Source of the DNA: Rhizomucor pusillus
Lineage: Eukaryota; Mucoromycota; Mucoromycetes; Mucorales; Lichtheimiaceae
Assembly (NCBI GenBank): GCA_900175165.2
Contig: FWWN02000454.1
Span: 1 to 64,000, forward strand
Length of the DNA: 64,000 nt
Direction: 5' to 3'
Shown here piece by piece: positions 48,984 to 59,933 of the stretch. Each line of letters starts with the position of its first letter. Position 1 is the stretch's first letter. A model generated the notes under the pieces. It did no database searches and had not been told where the DNA came from. It saw nothing but the letters and a program-made list of their open reading frames with translations. Both the position numbers and the translations under genes were made by a program.

Positions 48984-50396
48984 CTTGCCTGTATCCTTTC
49001 CTTGTATTCGAATCGCTTCCACTGTACATAGCTTAACTTTCGAGAAGTGTTAATTTTGTTATCGAGAATCTGAATATAGGCCGATTTCTTTTGTTTTCGA
49101 TTAAAACATGACGCCCATCCATTTTGAAACGGAAAATCGATGAGAGAAGGTTTGTCCCGTATTTATTGTCCAGAAGTCTCAAATACCGGCTCATGAAGAT
49201 CCTGCTTGTGTGTCTACGTGAGCCAAAATAAACTACACAATGAAAGGTAGGAATCTCAAGCAAGTAATTTAACAATCAACGCAATAGATATTTTACATAA
49301 CTTATGGATTCTCAGTCAATTTACAAACGAGGCTCGAATGCGGTGTTACCTTACGATATGGTAAACATGAGCATTAACAGTCTTGCAATGTTTGCAGTTA
49401 CGAGTTATTCTGAGAATTTAATTTTCAGTGGTCTGGTTATTCCATGCAGTATCCTAAGCTTAGCAAACTTGCTGAGCACATTGCAGTAACTTGGAGGTTG
49501 GAGGATCCACTGGCAGCCCTATTCCCCCTCGACCTTTTCCTGCTTCTGCTCGAAGATCTCGTACTATGTTGAGCACGAATGTCCGTGTTCCGAAAATGAA
49601 GGAGGCACACATAAGGGACCCCATCCGTTCATAATTGACCCTATTTCTTTCATACAAAGCGTAAGGGATCCCGAGTGATCCGTGCCGTTCATTAGGTGCA
49701 TGGACAAGGGTCCGTCTGTGATACAGCTCTCTTGGTATCACCCCGCTCATGCATCTCTTGATTCTCCAGAAGGAAGGATCCGTCTACGGCCCCATTATGT
49801 GGTTTTGCAGATGACATTTGCAACGAGTAGAAAGTTCTTGAACTGTCAGGACAATAAGAGAAATGGGCATATCTCTAGATATGATTCACGAGCGGCAGGG
49901 CCACGTAGCGGCAGCTATGCAGACGTCAGGATAGCTCTAACGAGATCATGGCCAGCAGGAGGATCACGGACTGTACAGGCGGATCCGGCTTTCTTTCTCT
50001 TCGCAAATGTGCCGAAAAGGGCAGGAGTGCATTTCTGATCTGCAAGAGTTGGCACAACGTATTCTTAGATTTTGGCAGACTGACGTCCTTATCCTGTCTT
50101 TGTTTTCGCCACCATGTAGGATGATCGTCACATATATCCCTTTTGAGCTGGTTGAATACAGGAAGATAAAATATGTTTTGTAAATACATATTGGTGTGTA
50201 GAAAGAAGGGAGATTCAGGGATAAAATTTAAGGGTGGGTGGGGGCCTTCCTGGATAGTAGAATGAAGGTGTGTGTGACATAAAGCTAATGCGAGGGCGGG
50301 GTGCTTTACTTGGGAAAAGGAGGGATCAGCTACAGGCATATATAGAGATGATAAGAAAAAGGTTTCATTTTTATCGTTTTCTCAATTGAATACAAG
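48984..50396. other. 1.4 kb intergenic region
   Basis: No supported gene. A minus-strand frame near 49460-49750 (96 codons) has no motif or splice partner. A TATA-like gcatatatagagatg lies about 60 bp before the next start codon. Confidence 0.4.
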
Positions 50397-51146
50397 ATGT
50401 CCTTCGAAGAGTGCATGTTCCCCCCGCCACGCTCATCTAGACGTAACAGACGCGTTCAAATAGCCACCGCTTGCATACCTAGAAAGCTCGTTTTGGACAA
50501 GCAGTACCATGCAGTGTCATACAAGGAGATTATGTCCGTGCAAAACAGATATGACCGGATGGCTCTCTACGAAAGAGCTTTTGAACTTTGTATACGTGCT
50601 GATACGAATCTGTCAGCCTGGACCAAGCGCGGCAAGCAAAAGCAGGCGCCGGAGGATCCTACCCGACGCATGCAATTGTACCGAGCTCGTCAAAGTTCTC
50701 AAGATAGTCTTTCATCGTCAACATTCCGCAAAAAGGCCTCCCTGAGCATTTTGCTACGGAAAGCATCCTTCACCCGGTCATCTGCGCTGCCCCCGATCCT
50801 ACAAGACACACCCAAATCTTCCGCAAGCCGATTCATCACTACATCGTTCAGCCGGATATCATCTAGCATGTCCAGGTCAAGACGTTCATCTTCGTCTGGC
50901 AGTTCGTCATCATCGGAAGCCTCTTCATCGAATGATCGACAGCCGGAACCAACCGCATCCAAAATCAAGAGGCGATTAGCACGACAGCCGTCTACTCCAC
51001 GTAGACCATTCATCATCCATCCACATATAAATGATCCGGTGGATACATCAGGGCATCAAATTCCAAACCCCAGTTCTACACTTCCGCGGACAGTCAGGCA
51101 CAGCATGCTAGCCGCCAGCCGGCCGCCAATAGCCATACGCGTTTAA
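50397..51146 (+). CDS. unknown basic Ser-rich protein, 249 aa
   Basis: One intronless frame with a TATA-like box upstream. Residues 15-95 look folded (YKEIMSVQNRYDRMALYERA, then LCIRADTNLSAWTKRGKQK), including a W-[ST]-K-[RK]-G motif. The remainder is Ser/Arg-rich and disordered (SRSRRSSSSGSSSSSEASSS) with many potential phosphorylation sites (RRSS, RKAS). Absence of an intron, TATA box and composition are reminiscent of inducible or stress genes, but no function can be assigned. Confidence 0.6.
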   Translation: MSFEECMFPPPRSSRRNRRVQIATACIPRKLVLDKQYHAVSYKEIMSVQNRYDRMALYERAFELCIRADTNLSAWTKRGKQKQAPEDPTRRMQLYRARQSSQDSLSSSTFRKKASLSILLRKASFTRSSALPPILQDTPKSSASRFITTSFSRISSSMSRSRRSSSSGSSSSSEASSSNDRQPEPTASKIKRRLARQPSTPRRPFIIHPHINDPVDTSGHQIPNPSSTLPRTVRHSMLAASRPPIAIRV

Positions 51147-53004
51147 ACATTTACATTATAGATACTGCCCGTTATCTAATCAAAATCCCCTGTGTGTGAA
51201 TAGCTGCTTTACAAAAAGGTATATATATATTTTCTCTAAACATAAAAAACTATCCAAAGTAGAAGATGACACTATGACGTGTTACCACTGTTTGCCATGC
51301 ATGGACTAGCTTCAAGCTGACTCGCTTGTAAGTCTTGTATGGAGAGAGGTATCAAAAAATAACCATCTTTGTCTACATTCATCTCCAACAACCGTTCGAG
51401 GATGGTAGTAAGAGCTTCGTGGTCCAGACAATGACGAGGCTTGATATTCCGTTGGATCCGATCCAACTCATGTGCAGTCCAGCTGTCAACATCCATTGCT
51501 ACTCCACAAACGTCATCCCAGATTTGCAAAAACATGCTGCAGCGACAGGTCACAAGCAACAAAGAAGGAAAAGAAAAAGCAGGAATTAGTTCTCGTTCAT
51601 TTACTTGCACTTGTGCACGCGCGCGTCGAAAACAGAATTGATGAGCCTCATCACGAGGAGCACAAAGATAGCCCAGTAATGTGGAACGAAACACAAGGTA
51701 CTGTTCCATATAAATAGTACCAAGAAGAGTTAGCAAACCGGACGAAGGAAGCAAAATGCTTTTGCAATATAAGCTTAGAAGAATGGTAGCAATGTCAAAT
51801 TTTAAATAATTTACAGATATGGGTCTAACCCTCTGAGCTAGCCTCGAACATAAGCTTATCGAGAGATTCAACATCTCTATGTATATTATAGTTACAGCAA
51901 GACAGTTGAAAAGACATCAAATGTTCATATAATGCTTCAAGCGAAAAGCGATATGTTACAGGCATCTTCCACTAATGATCAAGCTCTTCAAGCACCAATT
52001 TGTCCACTGTTTTCTTCGACAAAACTTCGCAGGCAGCAAGTAGCTAATGAAGATAACAGGTGGGACAAATAGACTATTGCTTAAAATTTTGCATAAACTT
52101 TCTTACACTAATATTGTAATCATAACTCGTCCAGATCTCGATGGATAACGATCTAATGGATAACCGATATTTATTCTGCAGACTGAATCAATTTCGTTTG
52201 TGCCATGTGGTGCCGACATGGCGCAGGCGGCAGGAGCGTAGCGAGTGTAGCACATCAAATCTCTCATCGGTTTCTTCATAGTTGACAATTCAGGAGCACG
52301 TGGTCATTCCATAGCATCAAATAAGTATAAACAATGCGGCCTTCTTGGCTCATCGCTCAAGTGCATAGAGATCATGTGACTTATATCAGTAGAGCCCTTT
52401 CCTTTTTTTCTACGTTGACTCCTCGGATTGAACGTAGAACTATATGCTCACCACAATCCAAAGTATCGTATCTGATGGTAGAGATTTGCTGCTATTCGCC
52501 ATTAGATTGTGCGTTCTCCTGGGTTTGGTTGGTACGAAGGAACAACGCGGTTTCCCCGATTTGATCATGGATGAGATCATCTGCCCGCGTTAATCTTGAA
52601 TATGAAGCTTATTGATCGAAATCTTTCTTTCATCAATGCTTTGTTAGTACCTGGGATATCTTCACTCGCGGTAAATGTTCTCTGCATGCAATATTTTACG
52701 CTATCCAGTCAATAATAAGAATAGGATCAAATGCTCTAATGATAATTATAGCGCGCACGTTCCAATCATAAAAGCTATGTTAAATGAAATGTCTCAAAAG
52801 TCAGCGTGAAAACACGGGAGTGGGTGTATGCTGACAGACAGGGTTGGTTCGCAGGAGGGGCTAGAGTGAGGATGATTTTTAAGCAAGCAAACCCAGCAAA
52901 ACTTTGTTATTCATCCCGCCGTGAGAAACGTTGCTCAAATTTCGTTGATTTAAATACTGATCATCTAAAATTATGCAGCACCGTATCGTTGAAAGCATCA
53001 TCTC
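51147..53004. other. 1.9 kb region with weak minus-strand coding signals
   Basis: No confident gene. On the minus strand a 200-codon frame (51874-51272) has natural codon use in its second half (MFLQIWDDVCGVAMDVDSW). Separate exon-like pieces at about 52180-51976 read LSIEIWTSYDYNIS, a GTAAGA donor, a TTAG acceptor, then LLAACEVLSKKTVDKL to a stop. These may be one or two unidentified genes. Confidence 0.4.
51272..51874 (-). CDS. hypothetical protein, gene model uncertain
   Basis: A 200-codon frame. The C-terminal 90 residues (including ELDRIQRNIKPRHCLDHEAL and DKDGYFLIPLSIQDLQ) look like real protein. The first half is Leu/Ser-rich and probably contains unspliced intron: a GTAAAT donor after AQVQ and a CTGCAG acceptor before MFLQIW are visible, but joining them needs a different upstream frame. 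No family recognised. Confidence 0.35.
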   Translation of the reverse strand: MLNLSISLCSRLAQRVRPISVNYLKFDIATILLSLYCKSILLPSSGLLTLLGTIYMEQYLVFRSTLLGYLCAPRDEAHQFCFRRARAQVQVNERELIPAFSFPSLLLVTCRCSMFLQIWDDVCGVAMDVDSWTAHELDRIQRNIKPRHCLDHEALTTILERLLEMNVDKDGYFLIPLSIQDLQASQLEASPCMANSGNTS

Positions 53005-54885
53005 ATGACTCAAGCTGATATCCAAACTGTGCGCCTCTCTAACGGAAAGCAGATTAAAGGTATACAGTATATTCGCCATCGTTGTGGATCTTGGCTAACC
53101 CATGGAACCTGGCAGTGCACACTCAGCTCTTTATCAACAATGAGTTTGTTCCCGGCCACGGTCCGTTGATCGAAACTATTAACCCTACGACTGAAGAAGT
53201 TATTTGCAAAGTCCACTCTGCCGACGCCAGCGACGTTGATGCTGCCGTTAACGCTGCAAAGACATGTTTCCGAAACACTTGGCGCAAGGTCGCTCCAGGT
53301 AAAGTACAGCTTCTGCAGTTTAACACACACGCTTGGCATCCTCAACCGTATTGTTTGTACAGCTGAGCGCGGTCGCCTGATCAACAAGCTCGCGGATTTG
53401 ATGGAACGCGACAAGGACGAACTTGCAACTTTGGATGCTCTCGATAACGGCAAGTCATTTGTTATCGCTCGAGATGTTGATATCACAGATTCGATTGCTT
53501 GCTATCGTTACTTTGCTGGATGGGCAGACAAAATACATGGCAAAACTATTGACACTACTCATGATAAATGGTGCTACACTCGGCATGAACCTTTGGGTGT
53601 TGTCGGCGCCGTCATTCCTTGGTAGGCATTTTCTCCAGCTTAAGCAAGGCAGGGTATGCTAAAAGAGAAGGATAGGAACTATCCAACGATGATGGCTGCA
53701 TGGAAGTTCGCTCCTGCCCTGGCGGCAGGCAACTGCAGTGAGTAGCGCTTATGTTGATTAAATTTTTGACACAGAATTATTCATCTCGGGTGCAACGTTT
53801 AGTTGTTATGAAGACGTCCGAAGTAACTCCTTTGCCCGCCTACAAGTTTGCCGAATTGGTCAAGGAAGCAGGCTTTCCTCCAGTAAGTGTTACAAGGGGG
53901 GGGGGGCAAACACTTCAAAGACATCTGAAAATATGATTTCACAGGGTGTTGTCAACATTATCACCGGCTATGGTCACACAGCAGGCAACTATTTGGCTTC
54001 TCACAAGGGTGTCAGCAAGATGGCATTTACTGGCTCAACGATGACTGGCAGAAAGATCATGGAATCCTCTTCTACCAGCAACCTGAAGAAGTTGCAACTT
54101 GAACTCGGCGGCAAGTCTGCTCAGATCGTTTGCGCTGATGCGGATTTGGAAAATGCAGCCAAATGGGCTTCAGAAGGCATTTTCAACAACCACGGTCAAA
54201 GCTGCAATGCTGGATCGCGTATTCTTGTTGACGAGAAGGTCCATGACAGATTCCTGGAATTGTTTATCAACCACACCAAGACTTTCAAGTTGGGTGATCC
54301 ATTCGCAGAAGACACTATTCAGGGCCCGCAGATCAACAAGGCACAATTTGAGAAGATCCTAAACTACATTGAAATTGGCAAAAAGGAAGGCGCCAAACTC
54401 GTACATGGCGGCAAGCGCTGGGGTAACAAGGGATACTTCGTCGAACCTACTATTTTCACCGGTTGCCACAACAACATGCGTGTCATGCGCGAAGAGATCT
54501 TTGGTCCCGTCGTAGCTATCGCTACCTTCAAGACTATTGAGGAAGCAATCGAAATTGCTAACGACTCTGAATATGGATTGGCTGGTGGTGTCTATACCAC
54601 TAATCTGGATACGGCGATCAAGGTCTCAAACGAGTTGCAAGCTGGTACTATTTGGGTAAATTCCTACGATCTCTTCGATCAAAGCACTCCGTTTGGAGGA
54701 TATAAGCAGGTAAAATCACAAAGCATTATACAAGAGACCAAAACGTTTCAGTTTACATGTCTGATACTGACTTGACGTGCACACGCAACTTGTAGAGCGG
54801 CTTTGGCAAAGAGCTAGGCAAGGATGCTCTTCGAGAATACAGCAATATAAAGAGTGTCAAGATCTTATTAACAAGCAAGCTTTGA
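53005..54885 (+). CDS. NAD(P)-dependent aldehyde dehydrogenase, C-terminal SKL
   Basis: Seven exons (53005-53059, 53116-53298, 53363-53621, 53676-53737, 53803-53882, 53945-54709, 54796-54885) give 497 aa, normal for the family. Motifs: PLGVVGAVIPWNYP, the general-base Glu in LELGGKSAQIV, the catalytic Cys in NHGQSCNAGSRI, EEIFGPVVAI and the end-motif STPFGGYKQSGFGKELG. It oxidises aldehydes to carboxylic acids. The last residues are LLTSKL, a canonical peroxisomal PTS1, so a role in peroxisomal removal of fatty or other aldehydes is inferred, although most fungal ALDHs are cytosolic or mitochondrial. Intron 5 contains a run of nine G. Confidence 0.93.
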
Positions 54886-55703
54886 GTTTTCTTATCTCTT
54901 GTCGTCGCTAAGGCGAGATCGAGCTGGAGATCTCGTATATTTTTAATCTAGTTGAAGTCAATTGATGATGAATAAAGTGTACATACGCTAGAGTTTTCGT
55001 TATGTTCTTATTTTCCGGGTATCCTATGACAGCCAGCTTTACCTGTTTATACCAGATGTTTCTTGTCGCTCTTTGTCCATTCTGAGACACTCCAGCAGAA
55101 AGCAAGATTCATCCAAACAACGATTTTGGACTCGAGGGCAGCCAGTCCAGACGACCAAGTTTTAACCAAATTGGACCCAACAAGGTTGCTTTGACCGCTT
55201 TGACCGCAGATGAGCGTAAGCTTTAAAGCAGGAAGTGAGTTAGTCACCGTGTGCACTAATTTTGCATTGATCCCTATTGAGGGTCGAAACAAAAAATGAA
55301 TACTGATTAAAGATGAACTCGCAAAAGCTTCAGAGCTCAACCGTAAAGTGATTAGACAACTAAAAGGATCAAGCGCATGTAGCATAACAGGTAGAACTAT
55401 ACTGATACGTTTTACGTTATCGTCATTATACGCTATATGGGCCCATTTTCAATCAAATAAAAGAAGCATGAAAATAATAGGGTTATTTCCAAACTATCGC
55501 GATCTGACAGGCAAGTTGTGCTGCAGAAGCAGTGTTTCCTTCGCACAACTGGTCTACGGTTAAATGTTTAGACGATGAACCTGCATGTGAAAAAATTGAT
55601 GACGTTGCCCAGTTGCGCCTGCCTTACCCGAGCGGCAACTGCTATACTGTGGGGGGTACCAGTTGTGTCAGCTCCCAAGCTTTCTCCCCACTCTTCGCCG
55701 CAC
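54886..55703. other. intergenic between ALDH and Sdh4
   Basis: No supported gene; several short frames in both directions without motifs. Holds the ALDH 3' flank and the Sdh4 promoter. Confidence 0.4.
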
Positions 55704-56358
55704 ATGTCGCTCCGTCTCGCTGCTCCCACCTTGCGCTCAACTGCTCGCCTTGTGGCTCGTCAGCAGCCCATGGGTCTGGTCAAAATCCATTCCTGTGAGT
55801 TTTCATATTACGCCATTATACTTGATAATTCACGTTGACGCTGGGAAAACTGTTTACATTAGCCGTCGTTGCAAAGAACAATGCCGCCGCATCGACCAGC
55901 CCTGCTCCTGATCGTTTGCACGGCTCCTATCACTGGGACTTGGAGCGCGCTGCGTCTGCTGCCTTGGTTCCCATTATCGCCTCTCAATTCGCGTTCGGTG
56001 CCTCCCCTGTCTTGGACACCCTTCTCGGTGTTGTTTTGCCTCTTCACCTTCACATCGGTAATTAATATGCAATTTGGATCGATTGTAATGTCTGAGTACT
56101 CAAGAAACGTTTGTGTAGGTTTCGATGCCTGCATTACTGGTACAGGATGAGAAGAAAAAAGGAACCAGGGAACCGATAACGTGAAATTAACATTTGCTAA
56201 TTCTAGATTATTTCAACACTCGCAAAGCACCCGTTCTTGGACGATTGATGACTGCTACTTTGTACGCCTCCACTGCTGGTGTCCTTGTTGGCTGCTACCA
56301 AATCAACACCCACGATGTGGGTCTCACTGAGCTCATCTCACGCATGTGGACTGCTTAG
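55704..56358 (+). CDS. SDH4: succinate dehydrogenase membrane anchor subunit (CybS)
   Basis: Four exons (55704-55794, 55863-56057, 56119-56139, 56207-56358) give 152 aa. A presequence rich in Arg/Ala (MSLRLAAPTLRSTARLVARQ) precedes the CybS signature GSYHWDLERAASAALVPI. The first membrane helix, the heme/quinone loop LHLHIGFDACITDYFNTRK and two further helices follow. Sdh4 with Sdh3 anchors the catalytic dimer of complex II in the inner membrane and forms the ubiquinone site (the Tyr of DYF). Exon 3 has only 21 nt and encodes the core of the HxHxGFD...DY loop. The 3' end faces the cytidylyltransferase gene 209 bp away. Confidence 0.92.
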
Positions 56359-56567
56359 ATTGTATGTAAAGGAACAAACTTACTAAATGAAAAACCTGTG
56401 TAAAGGGCGCGCCAGCTTTTGTTTCATTCGACGTACTGTTTTTTATTTTTCTGTTGCAAACAATTGCACAAATTGTCTAGGTCGGATAGTAATGTCATAT
56501 ATTGAAAAGAAGGCGGATCTAAGTGATATCGAAAGGTATCTAGGTGAGTAATAAGACGGAAAAGCGT

Positions 56568-57789
56568 TCAGGCCTTGACGCCTTCAGCCGAAGAGATGCT
56601 CTTGTTGCTCGATGCTTCGCTGCTAGTAGGACTTGGGGTGTTGCTTCTGCTAGTCACAAGCTTTCGTTTTTGGAGGAAACGGGTCTACAGAATACTTTGA
56701 ATGAATATGGAAGATTAAAGTAGAAAGAGGATATTGGAATTACCACAACAGTCTCTGCGCCAAATTTGGCAGCAAATCCTCTGATGAAATCATGGCTTTG
56801 TGTTTCCCATTGTTCTAGCTGGTCTAACACGGCTGTCTTGAGATGCCGACGTAAATCCTCAATCGATTTTTTGGTCTTGATCTCTCGCTCTTTCAAAAAT
56901 GAAATGTTGAGTTCCTTTGCACTGACGCCACGTTCGAGGTTGCGTCGAAGATATGCGTCGTAATCTCTAACGATACGTGTAATTAAGTCTGAGGTTGAGA
57001 TGCCGTCTGTGCGCTGAGTAGGCAGGAATTTGCCTTGAGCTTTGACGAATGCATAAACGTCGCCTGACTCGGTCGACTTGTAAGGTTCTGCATCGTGTGC
57101 GACGTAATCGATCTGGTGCTCGTCTATAAATTCCTGGGTAACGATCCACGGAGCGTCTTCAATGACTTCGTCTACCCATTTGCAATGTCGCACAGCTTCA
57201 TACCGCTCCTTGTCGCTCATTACTGTTTTGCCCTTGCGCTTATGGGTCTCCTCATCGTTGCAGACTATCAGTATCAGCAAAACAAACAGTTAGCACGTGC
57301 GCAAATATGCAGATCCAACTCGTCCGCATGGGCCACTCACCGCCTACAAGGAGATACACTTCCGGAAATGCCTTTTTCGCCTGCTCCAGCGCTTTGGCGT
57401 GACCAAAATGGAACATATCATAGATGCCTAGAACACGCGTGAGCCACCACAAGACTGACTGGTCTATGTCGAGACTTACCATCACAATAGACGCGTACGG
57501 GGCGTCCAACAGGAGGCTGGTGAGTGAACCCAACCCCTCGTCAGTTTCAGACTTGCACACAAACTTGTCCTCGCTTCGCCGCTACTTACCTCGTTAACTT
57601 TGAAGTCGTAACCTGCGAAAGGACCTGGGGACGTGAGCGACATTTGCATACATTCGGAATCGGCATCGTACCCCGTAGGGACAGTGTGGTTGCTCTTGCT
57701 TCGTTTTGCAGCCGGAGGAGCGGCTAAAGGAGACCATGTTAGTTAAAATGTAGCTATCATTTCATACTACTTTTCGATATTTTACCCAT
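56568..57789 (-). CDS. PCT1: choline-phosphate cytidylyltransferase
   Basis: Six exons (57789-57786, 57723-57590, 57516-57480, 57427-57341, 57264-56744, 56684-56568) give 299 aa. Exon 1 holds only ATG plus one base. After a short disordered start comes the nucleotidyltransferase core: [20 protein letters not shown] with the HxGH CTP motif, [37 protein letters not shown] and [16 protein letters not shown] helical membrane-sensing region and a Ser-rich tail end the protein. The enzyme makes CDP-choline from CTP and phosphocholine, the rate-limiting step of the Kennedy pathway to phosphatidylcholine. It is shorter than yeast Pct1 (424 aa), mostly by a shorter N-terminus. Confidence 0.92.
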
Positions 57790-58703
57790 TTTGTTGAGGG
57801 AAGAGTGGAAGAAATCGAAAGAACAAACTGCTGAATCCCGAACTTTGGATAGATTTTGTTTTTCCTTTCGCAATCCGACATTATTTACCTTCACATCACA
57901 CAATATCAAACCACATACTGAGATACCATATAGACATGCTTTATTATACAAGAAATGGGTTTTTGGTTATCCTCTTCAACGGATTATTGCTGAAATAAAA
58001 GTCGGTAGCATGTTTTCAATAGCAGTTTACCAATTTCGTCATTGCACTTTTGTCAGTGTCACCGATGCAGGCACCTGGGTTTCACCAGACCGCTCTGATC
58101 ATAAAAGATCCATTGACAATACTATGAACTTCCAACCCTGGCGCAGAACTACATCGTTGCTATGTCCGTCACTAACACCAAGTCAACAGGTACTTTGTAC
58201 TTACATCCCATGCTCTTTCCAATGTTGCGCAAGTGTTAGAATTCTTTGGAGAGACTGGCTGCACACACAACTGCTCCTGGTCTTATCTGGATAACAAGAT
58301 GGCATATAGGCCCAGTCCGGTGGCAAGTCGTGTCGCTTCAACAGTCCATGAACTTTATTATAAAATTCGCGATTTCGAAGTAGACAACGGATTCGTGTCC
58401 TATATTTGTTCTACAGTTATAGACTGTGACCATTTGTGATCCCCGCTTATCCTATTCTCTCGATGCCAGACCTATCCGATGGTCATGTCACATCCTATTA
58501 TTATGTAGCATCCAGACGTATTTGCCATACTTAATATGTCTGCTTAGCTGATATACATACGAAACTTTGCAGTGTCTGCTGCAACCGACGCAGTCGTTCT
58601 GGAAGGGAGCCTGCAAGCAGTGCGCCAATTTCCTCAGAATGACCAATGGCATTTGTGCAACCTTTGTCCCTTTTGTTTCGAATCGATCGTCGCCACAGTC
58701 ATC
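57790..58703. other. divergent interval with unexplained open frames
   Basis: Between Pct1 and the COPI-associated protein gene. A 167-codon plus-strand frame (57791-58294) and a second frame around 58215-58440 (FFGETGC, then LDNKMAYRPSP) are present, but neither shows a motif or clean splicing. I treat them as non-coding or debris of an unidentified gene. Confidence 0.35.
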
Positions 58704-59583
58704 ATGGTCGATTTCTCGCTTGTTTTCCGCGTCACTAACATTGTAGCGGCTGCATTTATGGTTGCTGGCGGTGTCGCCACAATCATTAAAGGTACGTGTC
58801 TAGATCGCGCAACGATGCGGGGCATAATAGTTAAACCTCACGATAGGAGGTACGGCAGAGGTAGTAATAGACCAAATGGTATTCAATGGACTAAGAAGCT
58901 TTAATGACAACGGGTAAAAGGATTCCCCAACTTTATCCAGGGTATTTTCTGCATGTAAGTAATTGGATCATGGTTGTAAAAAGAACTAGAGAATAAGCGT
59001 TTTCGATAGGATTTTTGGATTGGTGACAGGCATCTTCGAGTTCCGTCTGCCAGGTCAGATCGCACAATTTGCATCGTTTATGTTTTCCTTCCTTGGAAGA
59101 GGCATCTGTAAGTCTGGTTACATATATTCTTCATGTATCTCTGCATTGATTCAATTGATGCCAAATCCATTATCCTGTCGTTCTAGTCTATCTTTTGTGA
59201 GTGATCAGCAAAGCTGGTAAACATAGGCACTGCATACATTAACTTTGGATTATATTTGGCGCTGCAGTATCGGTGCTATTACTTTGAACTACGGTGGATT
59301 CTCGATTGCTTGCGGTGTAGTGGTAAGACATATTAACATGCCCTATGGATGTAAAGTAACCTCGATATTGACTCTTTTGCATTAGCTAATCGTCATCTCC
59401 ATTGTTTACATCATCCTTCAATTTGTTCCTGGCATACAAGCACCAAGCAATATGCAAAAGAGTGCTTTTGAAGAAGCGCTAGGCTATAGCACTCGACCCT
59501 ACAATGAAGGAGGCGCAAATCTCAACCCTGTTACACCTCAATACCCTCAAAAGACATTCATATCAGACGGTCCATCGGTATAA
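58704..59583 (+). CDS. COPI-associated membrane protein
   Basis: Six exons (58704-58791, 58921-58954, 59010-59107, 59187-59196, 59268-59322, 59386-59583) give 160 aa. Four hydrophobic segments (VTNIVAAAFMVAGGVATII; a short one through GIFCMIFGLVTGIFEF; ASFMFSFLGRGIFYLFIGAI; ACGVVLIVISIVYIIL) and a Pro/Asn-rich cytosolic tail match the COPI_assoc family (PF08507), small Golgi-ER membrane proteins of unclear function. Exon 4 is a 10-nt microexon that supplies FYLF in the third helix; skipping it would shift the frame. The tail includes YSTRPYNEGG. Related to the Tvp15/Tvp18-type Golgi proteins in general layout. Confidence 0.85.
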
Positions 59584-59933
59584 CGAGAATACCCTCTTAT
59601 CCACAAACGATCTAATGTTTTGCACTTGAAAAATGAGTTAGCAGAAGACGTCTTGCGTGTACTTATCATATTGCAATCCTGATAAACATATTATTCATGA
59701 CTTGGAATCAATGATGCAGAGAATGTATTGTAGGCCACGAGTGTAATTTACTATATTTTATTCTCATTGTTTGCACTGATCGTCAACTCCAAGTGTCAAA
59801 CAGCTCATTGATTGTGTGTTGTTAGCATTCCGCGCGATAAATGTCACAGCCTCGAATGAATACAATCAGCTACTAATGCCGGCTGTGTCGTAAAGAAAAT
59901 TCAATGGATAAGATACATAAATGAAAACATGGT
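59584..59933. other. convergent 3' flanks of the COPI-associated and Ric8 genes
   Basis: 350 bp with no open frame of note. Confidence 0.5.

Noticed and set aside
49460..49750. 96-codon minus-strand frame
   Set aside because: No motif, no neighbouring exon, and flanked by non-coding sequence.
53880..53944. Run of nine G in ALDH intron 5 as possible frameshift
   Set aside because: Lies wholly inside an intron with normal donor and acceptor, so it does not affect the protein.
55047..55385. 112-codon minus-strand frame downstream of ALDH
   Set aside because: Ser/Leu-rich without motif; probably chance open frame.
57791..58440. 167-codon frame plus a second piece containing FFGETGC
   Set aside because: Resembled a RecQ-type zinc segment for a moment, but Cys spacing does not fit and the splicing is not credible.
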